DNA of 20,884 nucleotides from CACPJA01 sp964629335 (GTDB lineage: Bacteria > Pseudomonadota > Gammaproteobacteria > Steroidobacterales > UBA11654), in the NCBI GenBank assembly GCA_964629335.1, contig CAZVRH010000019.1, positions 1 through 20,884 on the forward strand, in the 5' to 3' direction. Positions within the stretch are counted from its first letter, which is position 1, and the number at the start of each line of letters is the position of its first letter. The notes below the pieces were generated by a model. That model had not been told where the DNA came from. It did no database searches and saw only the letters and a program-made list of their open reading frames with translations. Shown here one piece after another: positions 7,649 to 15,398 of the stretch. Position numbers and translations under genes: made by a program.

Positions 7649-8683
7649 TTACCCACCGATGTAATACATTTCTACTTTCTCCTCGTCTGCATCGGTTTGA
7701 TTGAGGTATCTTAATTCGCTGTAACGGTTATCTCTTGAGCGCCAAATAGAAATTAGCCTGTCTTCAATCTCATGATCCTCAACTCCTGATCTGATCCAAG
7801 ATTTTATATCTGATCCAGTGGAAGCAAATAGACAATTATATAATTTTCCATCAGAGGACAAACGTGCCCTCGTGCATCCACCACAAAACGGTTTAGTAAC
7901 TGAGGAGATAAAACCTATTTCCGTACCAAAATCATCAAAAATATATCTTGAAGCTACCTCGCCCTCATAATTTTCCATGATCGGAGTCAGTGGCCATTTG
8001 CTGGAGATTAACTTTATGATTTCTGAACTCGGAACAGTTTCTTTTTGTTGCCATTGATTGATATTGCCTACATCCATATATTCAATAAATCTCAAAATTA
8101 CCGGCTGATCTTTAAAGTAATCGACCATTTTTAGAATGCTTTTGTCATTAACGCCCCTCTTGATAACTGCATTTATTTTAATACTCTCAAAACCTGCTGC
8201 TTGAGCTTCACTGATCCCTTCAAGCACTCTTTCAAGTTTCCCTCTGTCGCCGGTCATCAATCTAAATTCATCAGGATCTATCGAATCCAAGCTTACCGTT
8301 ATCCTATTAAGTCCAGAGGCTTTTAACTCGTGGGCGTATTTTTTCAATAAGACACCGTTGGTGGTTAGCGCAATGTCATTGATCCGATCCAGGGTAGATA
8401 AATCACCAATAAATTCTGAGAGGTTAACTCTTAGGAGAGGTTCACCGCCTGTGATTCTAATTTTATGCACACCAAGTTTTGTAAAGATGTTCACCAATCG
8501 GAGCATTTCATCAAAGTTAAGACGTTCTTTTGAGGGCAGAAATTTAAACCCAGGATGAAATTTATCTTCAGGCATACAATAGACACATCTGAAATTACAC
8601 CGATCCATAACTGAAATTCTGAGGTCCTTAATGACTCTTCCTAGCTGATCCTTAATCGGTGGTAAATGAGAAACTGCTGTCAT
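7649..8683 (-). CDS. moaA: GTP 3',8-cyclase MoaA (molybdenum cofactor biosynthesis)
   Basis: This 344-residue radical-SAM enzyme converts GTP to 3',8-cyclo-7,8-dihydro-GTP, the first step of molybdopterin synthesis. The N-terminal SAM cluster motif CNFRCVYC has Cys29, Cys33 and Cys36. GGEPLLR (79-85) follows, then SLDS (131-134). The C-terminal cluster is Cys267, Cys270 and Cys284 in KPFCGGCTRARLSSDGK and the following segment, with the basic TRAR. The protein ends in the conserved Gly-Gly tail (YYIGG). All diagnostic features are present and the length is normal. The start is 7 bases after the ald stop, so it is almost certainly co-transcribed with alanine dehydrogenase. That is an unusual partner. 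moaB lies on the other side of the same operon's promoter region. Confidence 0.97.
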   Translation of the reverse strand: MTAVSHLPPIKDQLGRVIKDLRISVMDRCNFRCVYCMPEDKFHPGFKFLPSKERLNFDEMLRLVNIFTKLGVHKIRITGGEPLLRVNLSEFIGDLSTLDRINDIALTTNGVLLKKYAHELKASGLNRITVSLDSIDPDEFRLMTGDRGKLERVLEGISEAQAAGFESIKINAVIKRGVNDKSILKMVDYFKDQPVILRFIEYMDVGNINQWQQKETVPSSEIIKLISSKWPLTPIMENYEGEVASRYIFDDFGTEIGFISSVTKPFCGGCTRARLSSDGKLYNCLFASTGSDIKSWIRSGVEDHEIEDRLISIWRSRDNRYSELRYLNQTDADEEKVEMYYIGG

Positions 8684-8690
8684 TTCTGTT

Positions 8691-9812
8691 TTAATCTTGA
8701 TTGATCAAATCCAAGGGTGAACAATAATCGTAACCGTGCTCTTCTGCCACAGCAGCTATGGTTACATTCCCATTGCTAACACTCAACCCTTCACAAAATC
8801 CTTCATCCTGCCTGAGCGCGTCTTTAAAGCCATTATTCGCTAGACTTAGTACATAAGGTAGAGTGGCCTTATTCAGAGCGTAGGTTGATGTCAGCGGCAC
8901 TGCTCCAGGCATATTAGCAACACAATAATGAATAACGTCTTCCTCAACATAGGTTGGCTCAGAATGAGTGGTTGGACGACTGGTTTCACAACATCCCCCT
9001 TGGTCTATGGCAACATCAACAATCACAGAGCCTGGTTCCATCGCTTTAATCATGTCTCTGGTAATAATTTTTGGCGCAGAAGCACCTGGAATTAATACCG
9101 CTCCAATTACAAGATCAGCAGACTCAATAAAAGCTTTATTATTTTCATCATTGGCAACCACAGCGTTTAGGCGATCACCAAAAACTGATTCTAAATAATC
9201 CAATCTGGACGCTGACTTATCGAGAACTGTAACATTGGCTTGCATTCCAATTGCTATCTCTATGGCATTAATACCAACTACGCCACCACCGATAACCACA
9301 ACATTAGCCGGCTGAACTCCAGTGACTCCTCCCATTAATAAACCTTTGCCACCTTTTGCTTTTTCGAGGCAGCTTGCCCCAGCTTGTACAGACATTCTGC
9401 CGGCAACTTCGCTCATGGGGGTAAGGAGCGGGTATGAATCATCACTTGCCTTCACTGATTCATAAGCAATTGCTCTTGAGCCTGATGATATAAGGGCTTC
9501 AATTTGATCTGGATCAGGGGCTAAATGCAGATAAGTAAAAAGTATTTGATCCTTTCTGAGTAAAGCGCATTCATCTAATTGAGGCTCCTTAACCTTAACA
9601 ATCATCTCTGCTTGATCAAATATCTCTTCCCGAGTTTGCACAATGGTTGCACCTGACTCTATATATTCATCATCCGTCTTACCAACGCCATGCCCTGCTT
9701 GTGACAAAATCATGACCTCGTGACTTGCTTCAGTTAGCCTAAGCACACTTTCTGGAGTTAAGCCGATTCTGTATTCATCAGGCTTTATTTCCTTAGGTAC
9801 ACCGATCAGCAT
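8691..9812 (-). CDS. ald: Alanine dehydrogenase
   Basis: This 373-residue enzyme catalyses L-alanine + NAD+ + H2O = pyruvate + NH4+ + NADH. The N-terminus MLIGVPKEIKPDEYRIGLTP (1-20, with Arg15), Lys75 in KVKEP and His96 in YLHLAPD are the substrate-binding and catalytic positions. The NAD-binding Rossmann motif is VVVIGGGVVG (171-180). DVAIDQGG and VANMPGAVPLTST follow as in canonical Ald. An AGGAG site overlaps the mmsA stop codon (TAGGAG) 8 bases before the ATG, suggesting coupled translation. In this operon it would recycle the alanine formed by the pyruvate-dependent aminotransferase back to pyruvate, releasing ammonium. Confidence 0.96.
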   Translation of the reverse strand: MLIGVPKEIKPDEYRIGLTPESVLRLTEASHEVMILSQAGHGVGKTDDEYIESGATIVQTREEIFDQAEMIVKVKEPQLDECALLRKDQILFTYLHLAPDPDQIEALISSGSRAIAYESVKASDDSYPLLTPMSEVAGRMSVQAGASCLEKAKGGKGLLMGGVTGVQPANVVVIGGGVVGINAIEIAIGMQANVTVLDKSASRLDYLESVFGDRLNAVVANDENNKAFIESADLVIGAVLIPGASAPKIITRDMIKAMEPGSVIVDVAIDQGGCCETSRPTTHSEPTYVEEDVIHYCVANMPGAVPLTSTYALNKATLPYVLSLANNGFKDALRQDEGFCEGLSVSNGNVTIAAVAEEHGYDYCSPLDLINQD

Positions 9813-9821
9813 GGTATTCTC

Positions 9822-11324
9822 CTATTCGATTGTTGGCATAGCCAAATTTAAGTCTTGATCTTCATTCATATCAGGCCATCGTGTGGTCACTGTTTTAGTT
9901 CTTGTATAAAAACGAACCCCCTCCATACCGTAAATGTTAGAAGAACCGTAGATTGAATCTTTCCAGCCACCAAAGGTATAAAATGAAAGAGGCACTGGTA
10001 TGGCGACGTTAATACCCACCATACCGACCTGAACTGAGCTTACAAATTCTCTAGCTGCTGAGCCGTTTGAAGTAAAGAGTGCCACCCCATTGCCAAATTG
10101 ATGTTCATTTGCCAAGTCAATTGCTTCTGAGAGATTTTTTACTCTTAACATGACCAAGACTGGACCAAAGATTTCATCGAGGTAAATAGACATGTCGTTT
10201 TGCACATTATCGAATAACGTCGGGCCTAAGAAGAATCCTTCGCTATCACTGGTTACAGGATGATCTCTTCCATCAAGCAGAAGATCCGCGCCTGAATCTT
10301 TGCCTTCTTGGATATAGCTCATTACTTTTTGCTTATGTTCAGCAGTTATCAGTGGACCCATATCATTTTTAGAAATTTGACCAGGCCCAATCTTTAATTG
10401 TTGTGCTTTCTTAAGCAGGCTATCTCTCAGGGGATCAGCTATTTTTTCAACTGCAACCACTGCTGAAATTGCCATACATCTTTCTCCAGCTGAACCGTAG
10501 GCTGCTCCGATTATTGAATTAGCTGTTTGCTCAATATCTGCGTCGGCTAAAACGATGGCGTGATTTTTTGCGCCACCTAAAGCTTGAACCCTCTTTCCCT
10601 GCTCAGATGCTTTAGTGTTCACATATTTTGCAACCGGGGTTGAGCCAACAAAACTAAAGGTCTTAATTGACCGGTGTTCCAGGATAGCGTCCACTATTTC
10701 TTTATCGCCATGCAGAACGTTCATCACCCCCTTTGGTAATCCTGCTTTCTGCATCAGTTCAGCTAATTTCATAGCACAAGACGGATCCTTCTCAGACGGC
10801 TTAAGAATAAAACTATTGCCACAAACAATAGCGATTGGAAACATCCACATTGGAACCATAGCTGGAAAATTAAACGGGGTTACTCCGGAACAAACGCCTA
10901 TTGGTTGGCGGATGGAGTAGCAGTCGATACCGGTTCCAACTTGCTCACTAAATTCTCCTTTCAATAGGTGCGGGATGCCGCAAGCAAAGTCGACAACCTC
11001 AATACCTCTTTGCAGCGAGCCTGCCGCATCACTCAAAACTTTGCCATGTTCTAAGGTAATCAATTCTGTCAACTCCTCGCGATGACTCTCAAGGAGTTCT
11101 TTAAATCTAAACATGATTTGTGCTCGTTTAGTTATCGAGGTTTTAGACCAGGAAGTGTATGCAGCTTCAGCAGCTTCAACGGCCTTATCCAGATCTGCCT
11201 TATTACCCATAGGCAATTTTGAAATAATCTCACCTGTTGCAGGGTTGAAAATATCACCATAACGATTCGAGGTTGATGGTTCAAGTGAGCCATTAATCCA
11301 GTGTTCGATAACTTTAGATTGCAT
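9822..11324 (-). CDS. mmsA: CoA-acylating (methyl)malonate-semialdehyde dehydrogenase
   Basis: This 500-residue aldehyde dehydrogenase belongs to the MmsA branch. It oxidatively decarboxylates malonate or methylmalonate semialdehyde to acetyl-CoA or propionyl-CoA, with NAD+ and CoA. Diagnostic segments are TPFNFPAMVPMWMFPIA (149-165), LKPSEKDPS (174-182) and FVGSTPV (225-231). ALGGAKNHAIV (248-258) lacks the usual general-base Glu of ELGG, as expected for CoA-dependent members. The catalytic Cys283 is in GSAGERCMA. The gene sits 17 bases after the aminotransferase and 9 before ald. Together these make a short pathway for beta-alanine or 3-aminoisobutyrate. Confidence 0.95.
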   Translation of the reverse strand: MQSKVIEHWINGSLEPSTSNRYGDIFNPATGEIISKLPMGNKADLDKAVEAAEAAYTSWSKTSITKRAQIMFRFKELLESHREELTELITLEHGKVLSDAAGSLQRGIEVVDFACGIPHLLKGEFSEQVGTGIDCYSIRQPIGVCSGVTPFNFPAMVPMWMFPIAIVCGNSFILKPSEKDPSCAMKLAELMQKAGLPKGVMNVLHGDKEIVDAILEHRSIKTFSFVGSTPVAKYVNTKASEQGKRVQALGGAKNHAIVLADADIEQTANSIIGAAYGSAGERCMAISAVVAVEKIADPLRDSLLKKAQQLKIGPGQISKNDMGPLITAEHKQKVMSYIQEGKDSGADLLLDGRDHPVTSDSEGFFLGPTLFDNVQNDMSIYLDEIFGPVLVMLRVKNLSEAIDLANEHQFGNGVALFTSNGSAAREFVSSVQVGMVGINVAIPVPLSFYTFGGWKDSIYGSSNIYGMEGVRFYTRTKTVTTRWPDMNEDQDLNLAMPTIE

Positions 11325-11341
11325 ATATATCTCTAACTTGT

Positions 11342-12658
11342 TCAGTCAATAGCGGCTATGGATTCTTTAACCGTTTGCACCACAGTACTGACTTGATCTT
11401 TAGAAGCAATTAACGACGGACATAAGGCCACGGTGTCTCCCGTTGTCCTTACCAGGACGCCTCTCGAGTAACATTCCTTATAGACATTTAAAGCTCTTAC
11501 AGTTGGCTTGCCTTCAATGGGCTGTAATTCTATTGCACCCAACATCCCAAAATTACGAATATCGATTACGTATTGAGAGCCTTTAATAGTTTGTAATTCT
11601 TGTTCAAAAATTGGAGCTAATTCACTGGCACGTTCAAATAAACCTTCTTCCTCATAAACCTCTAAAGTGGCAACGCCTGCTGCTGCTGCCAACGGATGAC
11701 CAGAGTACGTGTAACCATGAAAAAACTCGATATTTTCTTCTGGACCGGTCATAAATGTGTCGTATATCTCTTGCTTAACCAAGACCCCGCCCATGGGGAC
11801 CATGCCACTGGTCATCCCTTTGGCAATCGTCATGATGTCTGGTGTGACATTAAATGATTCAGACCCAAAGCTTTTACCGGTTCTACCAAATCCAGTAATA
11901 ACCTCGTCCAGTATCATTAGAATTCCATGCTCATTACATATCTCCCTGATCCGATTAAGATAACCAACGGGAGGAATTAAGACACCTCCAGAACCGGCAA
12001 TGGGTTCCATTATGACTGCCGCTACGGTCGATGGATCATGTAAAGCTAAAATTTCTGTCAGTTCATCAGCGAGATGCCCGCCCCATTGAGGTTGCCCAAC
12101 TGAGAAAGCATTATGTTCAAGGTTATGAGTGTGCTTCAAGTGATCAACACCCGGTAACATTGATCCAAACATTTTACGATTGGGTGATATTCCACCCACA
12201 GAAATTCCGCCAAAACCTACTCCATGGTAACCTTTTTCCCTGCCAATCAATCGAGTTCGGTGCCCTTCTCCTCTTGACCGATGGTAAGCCAAAGCAATTT
12301 TTAACGCCGTATCAACTGCCTCGGAACCAGAATTAGTAAAAAAAGCATGAGTCAATTCTTTCGGCGCAATATTTACTATTTTATTCGCCAGTTCAAAAAC
12401 CTTTGGATGCCCGTGCTGAAAAGCGATTGCATAATCTAGCGTCTCTGCTTGCTTTTGAACTGCCTCTACAATCCTGGGATGACAGTGTCCTGCATTACAA
12501 CACCATAAGCCTGAAACTCCATCCAAAATCTCTTGATCATCATGAGAGGTATAAAACATACCACGAGCTTTTTTAAATATTTTAGGATTCTTCTTGAAAA
12601 ACCGATTGCCTGTATAAGGCATCCAAAAAGCATCCAGCTTAGGTAATTGATCCGACAT
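11342..12658 (-). CDS. Class III omega-amino acid:pyruvate aminotransferase (beta-alanine type)
   Basis: This 438-residue fold-type I PLP enzyme belongs to the omega-aminotransferase group. Key features are the LWCCNAGHCHP segment (51-61), FFTNSGSEAVDTALK (106-120), YHG (144-146), Asp251 in LDEVITGFGRTG and the PLP Lys280 in IAKGMTSG. The length and the PMGGVLV segment match beta-alanine:pyruvate aminotransferases. It should transfer the amino group from beta-alanine (or a related omega-amino acid) to pyruvate, giving malonate semialdehyde and alanine. Both products are handled by the next two genes. It is the first gene of the minus-strand operon, with a GGAG site 7 bases before the ATG. Taurine or 3-aminoisobutyrate are alternative substrates; no taurine-desulfonation gene (xsc) is present here. 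Confidence 0.9.
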   Translation of the reverse strand: MSDQLPKLDAFWMPYTGNRFFKKNPKIFKKARGMFYTSHDDQEILDGVSGLWCCNAGHCHPRIVEAVQKQAETLDYAIAFQHGHPKVFELANKIVNIAPKELTHAFFTNSGSEAVDTALKIALAYHRSRGEGHRTRLIGREKGYHGVGFGGISVGGISPNRKMFGSMLPGVDHLKHTHNLEHNAFSVGQPQWGGHLADELTEILALHDPSTVAAVIMEPIAGSGGVLIPPVGYLNRIREICNEHGILMILDEVITGFGRTGKSFGSESFNVTPDIMTIAKGMTSGMVPMGGVLVKQEIYDTFMTGPEENIEFFHGYTYSGHPLAAAAGVATLEVYEEEGLFERASELAPIFEQELQTIKGSQYVIDIRNFGMLGAIELQPIEGKPTVRALNVYKECYSRGVLVRTTGDTVALCPSLIASKDQVSTVVQTVKESIAAID

Positions 12659-12685
12659 AAATTAACTCCATCAAATTCTCGCTAT

Positions 12686-12715
12686 ATCATACACCATATT
12701 TTAGGTCTCTTTCAG
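12686..12715 (-). promoter_or_regulatory. Predicted promoter of the aminotransferase operon
   Basis: On the minus strand CTGAAA (12710-12715) and TATGAT (12686-12691) are separated by 18 bases. They match the sigma-70 hexamers at 4/6 and 5/6, and stand 27 bases before the aminotransferase ATG. Assigned by motif only. Confidence 0.45.
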
Positions 12716-12758
12716 CTTGTAATCTAGTTATGATTTGATTCATCATATAGGTGTAGTT

Positions 12759-13289
12759 ATGAAAGATGCAGAAAAAAAATCGGGTGAATTCACTCCAGTT
12801 TCGATAGCAATATTAACCATCTCTGATAGAAGAACATTGGAGAATGATAATTCAGGTGATCTTTTAGTCCAAGCACTTGAAGACTTTGGACACGCCTTAG
12901 TGGATCGCAAAATTTGCAAGGATGATCGTTACCAGATTAGGTCGATCCTCTCTGATTGGATAGTCAAGGATTCAGTCCAAGCAGTGATAACCACTGGAGG
13001 AACAGGAATTACCGGTCATGACGGAACCCCAGAAGCAGTCGAACCTCTTCTTGATAAGATTATTGACGGTTTTGGTGAAATGTTCAGAAGCCTTTCATAT
13101 CAAAATATAAAAACCTCTACACTGCAATCTAGAGCATTTGCAGGAGTGGCCAATGGTACTTTTATCTTTTGTCTGCCTGGCTCACCAGGAGCCTGTAAAG
13201 ACGGCTGGGAATTCCTGATCAAAGACCAGTTAGATTCCAGGACTAAACCGTGTAATTTAGTTGAATTAATGCCGAGACTCAAAGAGTAA
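12759..13289 (+). CDS. moaB: Molybdenum cofactor biosynthesis protein MoaB
   Basis: This is a 176-residue member of the MoaB/MogA family, which adenylylates molybdopterin or acts in molybdate handling. The fold is marked by SIAILTISDRR near the N-terminus, a DDR segment, the ITTGGTGITGHDGTPEAV block and the LPGSPGACKDGWEFL block. I place the start at the ATG at 12759 because TAGGTG lies 6 bases upstream. An in-frame TTG at 12735 would add eight residues of no family likeness and has no ribosome-binding site. The gene is divergent from the aminotransferase operon that carries moaA, and it is followed 11 bases later by gloB in the same direction. Confidence 0.94.
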   Translation: MKDAEKKSGEFTPVSIAILTISDRRTLENDNSGDLLVQALEDFGHALVDRKICKDDRYQIRSILSDWIVKDSVQAVITTGGTGITGHDGTPEAVEPLLDKIIDGFGEMFRSLSYQNIKTSTLQSRAFAGVANGTFIFCLPGSPGACKDGWEFLIKDQLDSRTKPCNLVELMPRLKE

Positions 13290-13300
13290 AAATACTTGCT

Positions 13301-14080
13301 ATGAACTCATCCAACTCATTAGAAACCTATATGTTTCCGTGTTTGAGTGATAACTATGGCTTTTTGATTCATGACCCAGTCCACAAAATAACGGCAACAA
13401 TTGACACTCCAGAGGTCACGGCTATCCAAGAAGCTCTACGGAAAAAAAACTGGACTTTAACTCACATTATAAATACTCATCATCATTATGATCATGCGGG
13501 AGGCAACGTCGAATTAAAAAATTTAACGGGTTGCCATATTATGGGTCCAGAAGCAGATCAATCGAGAATTCCTGGAATTGATCAATGCATCCAACATCAA
13601 GAAGAGTTTGAATTTGGCGAACATAATGTGAAGGCATTTCATACTCCCGGTCATACTCTAGGTCATATGGTTTACCATTTTCAAAAACAAAACATTGCCT
13701 TTGTTGGTGATACTTTATTTGCTATGGGGTGTGGAAGATTATTTGAAGGCACACCGTCACAAATGTGGACCTCTCTAAATATCATTAAAGGATGGTCAGA
13801 TGAAACGAAGCTTTATTGTGCTCACGAATACACTCAAGCAAACGCCGACTTTGCAATTACGGTTGACCCAAATAACAAAGCTTTATTAGAACGAAAAATA
13901 ACTGTGGATAATCTACGTAAAGATAATCAACCAACAGTTCCAACAACTGTTGGCCTAGAAAAAGAAACGAATCCGTTTTTGAGAGCCGATGACAGTGATA
14001 TTAAAGCTCACCTGGATATGATGCAGTCGTCTGATGTTGAGACTTTTTCTGAAATAAGAAAGCGTAAAGACAACTTTTAA
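13301..14080 (+). CDS. gloB: Hydroxyacylglutathione hydrolase (glyoxalase II)
   Basis: This 259-residue enzyme hydrolyses S-D-lactoylglutathione to D-lactate and glutathione, the second step of methylglyoxal detoxification. The dinuclear metal site is complete: THHHYDH (59-65), His118 in HTPGHTLGH, Asp137 in VGDTLFAMGCGRLFEG and His175 in YCAHEYTQAN. The C-terminal glutathione-binding domain is present, with NPFLRADD near the end as in classical GloB. The N-terminal FPCLSDNY is the usual opening strand. Met11 just before it is a possible alternative start, because the first ATG has no strong ribosome-binding site. Co-direction with moaB (11-base gap) suggests one transcript. Confidence 0.96.
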   Translation: MNSSNSLETYMFPCLSDNYGFLIHDPVHKITATIDTPEVTAIQEALRKKNWTLTHIINTHHHYDHAGGNVELKNLTGCHIMGPEADQSRIPGIDQCIQHQEEFEFGEHNVKAFHTPGHTLGHMVYHFQKQNIAFVGDTLFAMGCGRLFEGTPSQMWTSLNIIKGWSDETKLYCAHEYTQANADFAITVDPNNKALLERKITVDNLRKDNQPTVPTTVGLEKETNPFLRADDSDIKAHLDMMQSSDVETFSEIRKRKDNF

Positions 14081-14081
14081 T

Positions 14082-14087
14082 TATAAT
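14082..14087 (+). promoter_or_regulatory. Possible tRNA promoter (-10 TATAAT)
   Basis: A perfect TATAAT lies 9 bases before the tRNA, directly after the gloB stop. A convincing -35 at the right distance was not found, so the tRNA may instead, or also, be transcribed from upstream. Confidence 0.3.
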
Positions 14088-14096
14088 TATTAAAGT

Positions 14097-14173
14097 GCGC
14101 CCGTAGCTCAGCTGGATAGAGCGTGTGGCTACGAACCACAAGGTCGGGAGTTCGAATCTCTCCGGGCGCGCCA
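14097..14173 (+). tRNA. tRNA-Arg (anticodon ACG), CCA encoded
   Basis: A full 77-base cloverleaf can be drawn. The acceptor stem GCGCCCG pairs with CGGGCGC, and the D stem is GCTC/GAGC. The anticodon stem TGTGG/CCACA encloses loop CTACGAA with anticodon ACG. The variable loop has 5 bases. The T stem GGGAG/CTCTC (one G-U pair) encloses TTCGAAT. The discriminator G is followed by a genomic CCA. The wobble A is normally converted to inosine by TadA, so this tRNA reads CGU, CGC and CGA. The next gene's Shine-Dalgarno begins 2 bases after the CCA. Confidence 0.97.
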
Positions 14174-14186
14174 TAAGGAGAAAAAG

Positions 14187-14711
14187 ATGCGACGAATAAT
14201 TACTGGGCACAATGAAGACGGAAAATCAGTTATCAAGATCGACGGGCCGCCATTAAAATCGGTTGGCGAAGAAGTGGGAGGATTATTTGAAATTTGGAAT
14301 ACAGATGGAGGTCCAATTGACAGCACGGATGGTGTTGATAGGACCGATACCGATATAGTTTTATCCCCAAGTCCTGGGGGTTCAAAATTCAGATATTTTA
14401 AAATTAATCCAGCACCGGAAGGTATCCCTGCAGATCTGCTTGAAGATCTGGCTGCACAAGCCTTTAAAAGTATTGGAGCTGAGCATGAACGAGTGGATAC
14501 CACTCGACATCCGACAATGCATAAAACTAAAACCATCGATTACATTATTCTCTTAGACGGGGACGTCACGCTCCTGTTGGACGATGATGAGGTTCAATTA
14601 AAACCTTTCGATGTGGTGGTGCAAAGAGGAACCAATCATGCATGGATCAACAATGGTGATGAACCTGCTTTATTTATCGCAGTTTTAATCGATGCTGATG
14701 TTCTAGAGTAA
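14187..14711 (+). CDS. Cupin-domain protein, function unknown
   Basis: This 174-residue protein has a C-terminal single cupin barrel (about 95-170). The DYIILLDGDVTLLLDDDEVQLKPFDVVVQRGTNHAW region shows the two cupin motifs. Candidate metal ligands are His112, Asp118 and His151; the first motif is poorer in His than the classic HxH(x)nE, so metal binding is uncertain. The N-terminal 90 residues form an extra beta-rich segment of unknown role. AAGGAG at 14175-14180 stands 6 bases before the ATG, and the tRNA CCA ends 2 bases upstream of it. The mRNA is therefore probably released from a tRNA-containing transcript. The next gene starts 2 bases after its stop. No enzyme activity can be assigned. 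Confidence 0.85.
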   Translation: MRRIITGHNEDGKSVIKIDGPPLKSVGEEVGGLFEIWNTDGGPIDSTDGVDRTDTDIVLSPSPGGSKFRYFKINPAPEGIPADLLEDLAAQAFKSIGAEHERVDTTRHPTMHKTKTIDYIILLDGDVTLLLDDDEVQLKPFDVVVQRGTNHAWINNGDEPALFIAVLIDADVLE

Positions 14712-14713
14712 GA

Positions 14714-15397
14714 GTGCTGTATTTAAAAACATTCATTGGCATCATTTTCCAAGTTGCTCTGTTTGGATTATTTTTATTATTACCTGCCCCGACTGGATAT
14801 TGGCTCGATGCCATCTATTGGATAGGATTTTATTTTGTTATCAATCTGATAACCTCATTTTGGATCTGTGCCTTCTATCCTAAGAGTATGGAAGCCAGAT
14901 TAAATTCTGATTTTAAAAGACAACCCAAACAAGATAAGATGGCGACCACAATAATTCTCTTGGCCATAGCATTAGGATTAAACACGATTAGTGTTGATGT
15001 TTTTTACCTGAATATTTTTGAAGCACCAGGACCCGTTTTGAAATACATTGGATTGGCTGTCTTTCTGATTGGTTACACCATCATTCTATTGACTATGATT
15101 CAAAACGAATTTGCTGAGTCCGTTGTCAACATTCAAGATGAAAGAAATCAGGTGCTGATTGAAACCGGTCTCTACAGTATGATCAGACACCCCATGTACT
15201 CAGGATTTATGTTGTTCTTTTCAGGAACGGCGCTATGGATGGGGAGTATCTTCATGGCGACCATAGGGACTGTTATTCTGATGATGGCCTTCATACCCAG
15301 AATACTAATCGAAGAACAGACCCTTGAGTTAGAGTTAGCCGGATATACAGCCTACCTAGATAGAGTAAAATACAGAATAATCCCTAAAATCTATTGA
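14714..15397 (+). CDS. Isoprenylcysteine carboxyl methyltransferase-like membrane protein
   Basis: This 227-residue integral membrane protein has about five hydrophobic segments (near 7-25, 32-53, 79-97, 108-129, 162-198). The C-terminal half carries the signature of the ICMT/phospholipid methyltransferase-like family: RNQVLIETGLYSMIRHPMYSG (144-164, RHP at 158-160), then EEQ (200-202) and YTAYLDRVKYRIIP. Family members methylate lipids or prenylated thiols with S-adenosylmethionine at the membrane. Bacterial substrates are mostly unknown. The start is a GTG two bases after the cupin stop, so the genes are likely translationally coupled. It converges with the next gene with a single base between them. 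Confidence 0.88.
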   Translation: MLYLKTFIGIIFQVALFGLFLLLPAPTGYWLDAIYWIGFYFVINLITSFWICAFYPKSMEARLNSDFKRQPKQDKMATTIILLAIALGLNTISVDVFYLNIFEAPGPVLKYIGLAVFLIGYTIILLTMIQNEFAESVVNIQDERNQVLIETGLYSMIRHPMYSGFMLFFSGTALWMGSIFMATIGTVILMMAFIPRILIEEQTLELELAGYTAYLDRVKYRIIPKIY

Positions 15398-15398
15398 G

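Noticed and set aside
12735..12758. TTG-initiated N-terminal extension of moaB
   Set aside because: It adds eight residues without family support and has no ribosome-binding site. The ATG at 12759 has TAGGTG 6 bases upstream.
14097..14173. tRNA-Arg as an attachment site for an integrated element
   Set aside because: No integrase and no partial tRNA repeat were found in the window, and the downstream genes look like ordinary housekeeping-type genes.
14001..14210. Minus-strand open frame encoding a peptide with RPERFELPTLWFVA
   Set aside because: It is antisense to the tRNA-Arg gene and the end of gloB. This peptide is a well-known false translation of tRNA genes.
14129..14536. Minus-strand 135-residue open frame over the tRNA and cupin gene
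   Set aside because: It is a shadow of the cupin coding frame and tRNA with no start signal. The plus-strand cupin has a strong ribosome-binding site and clear motifs.
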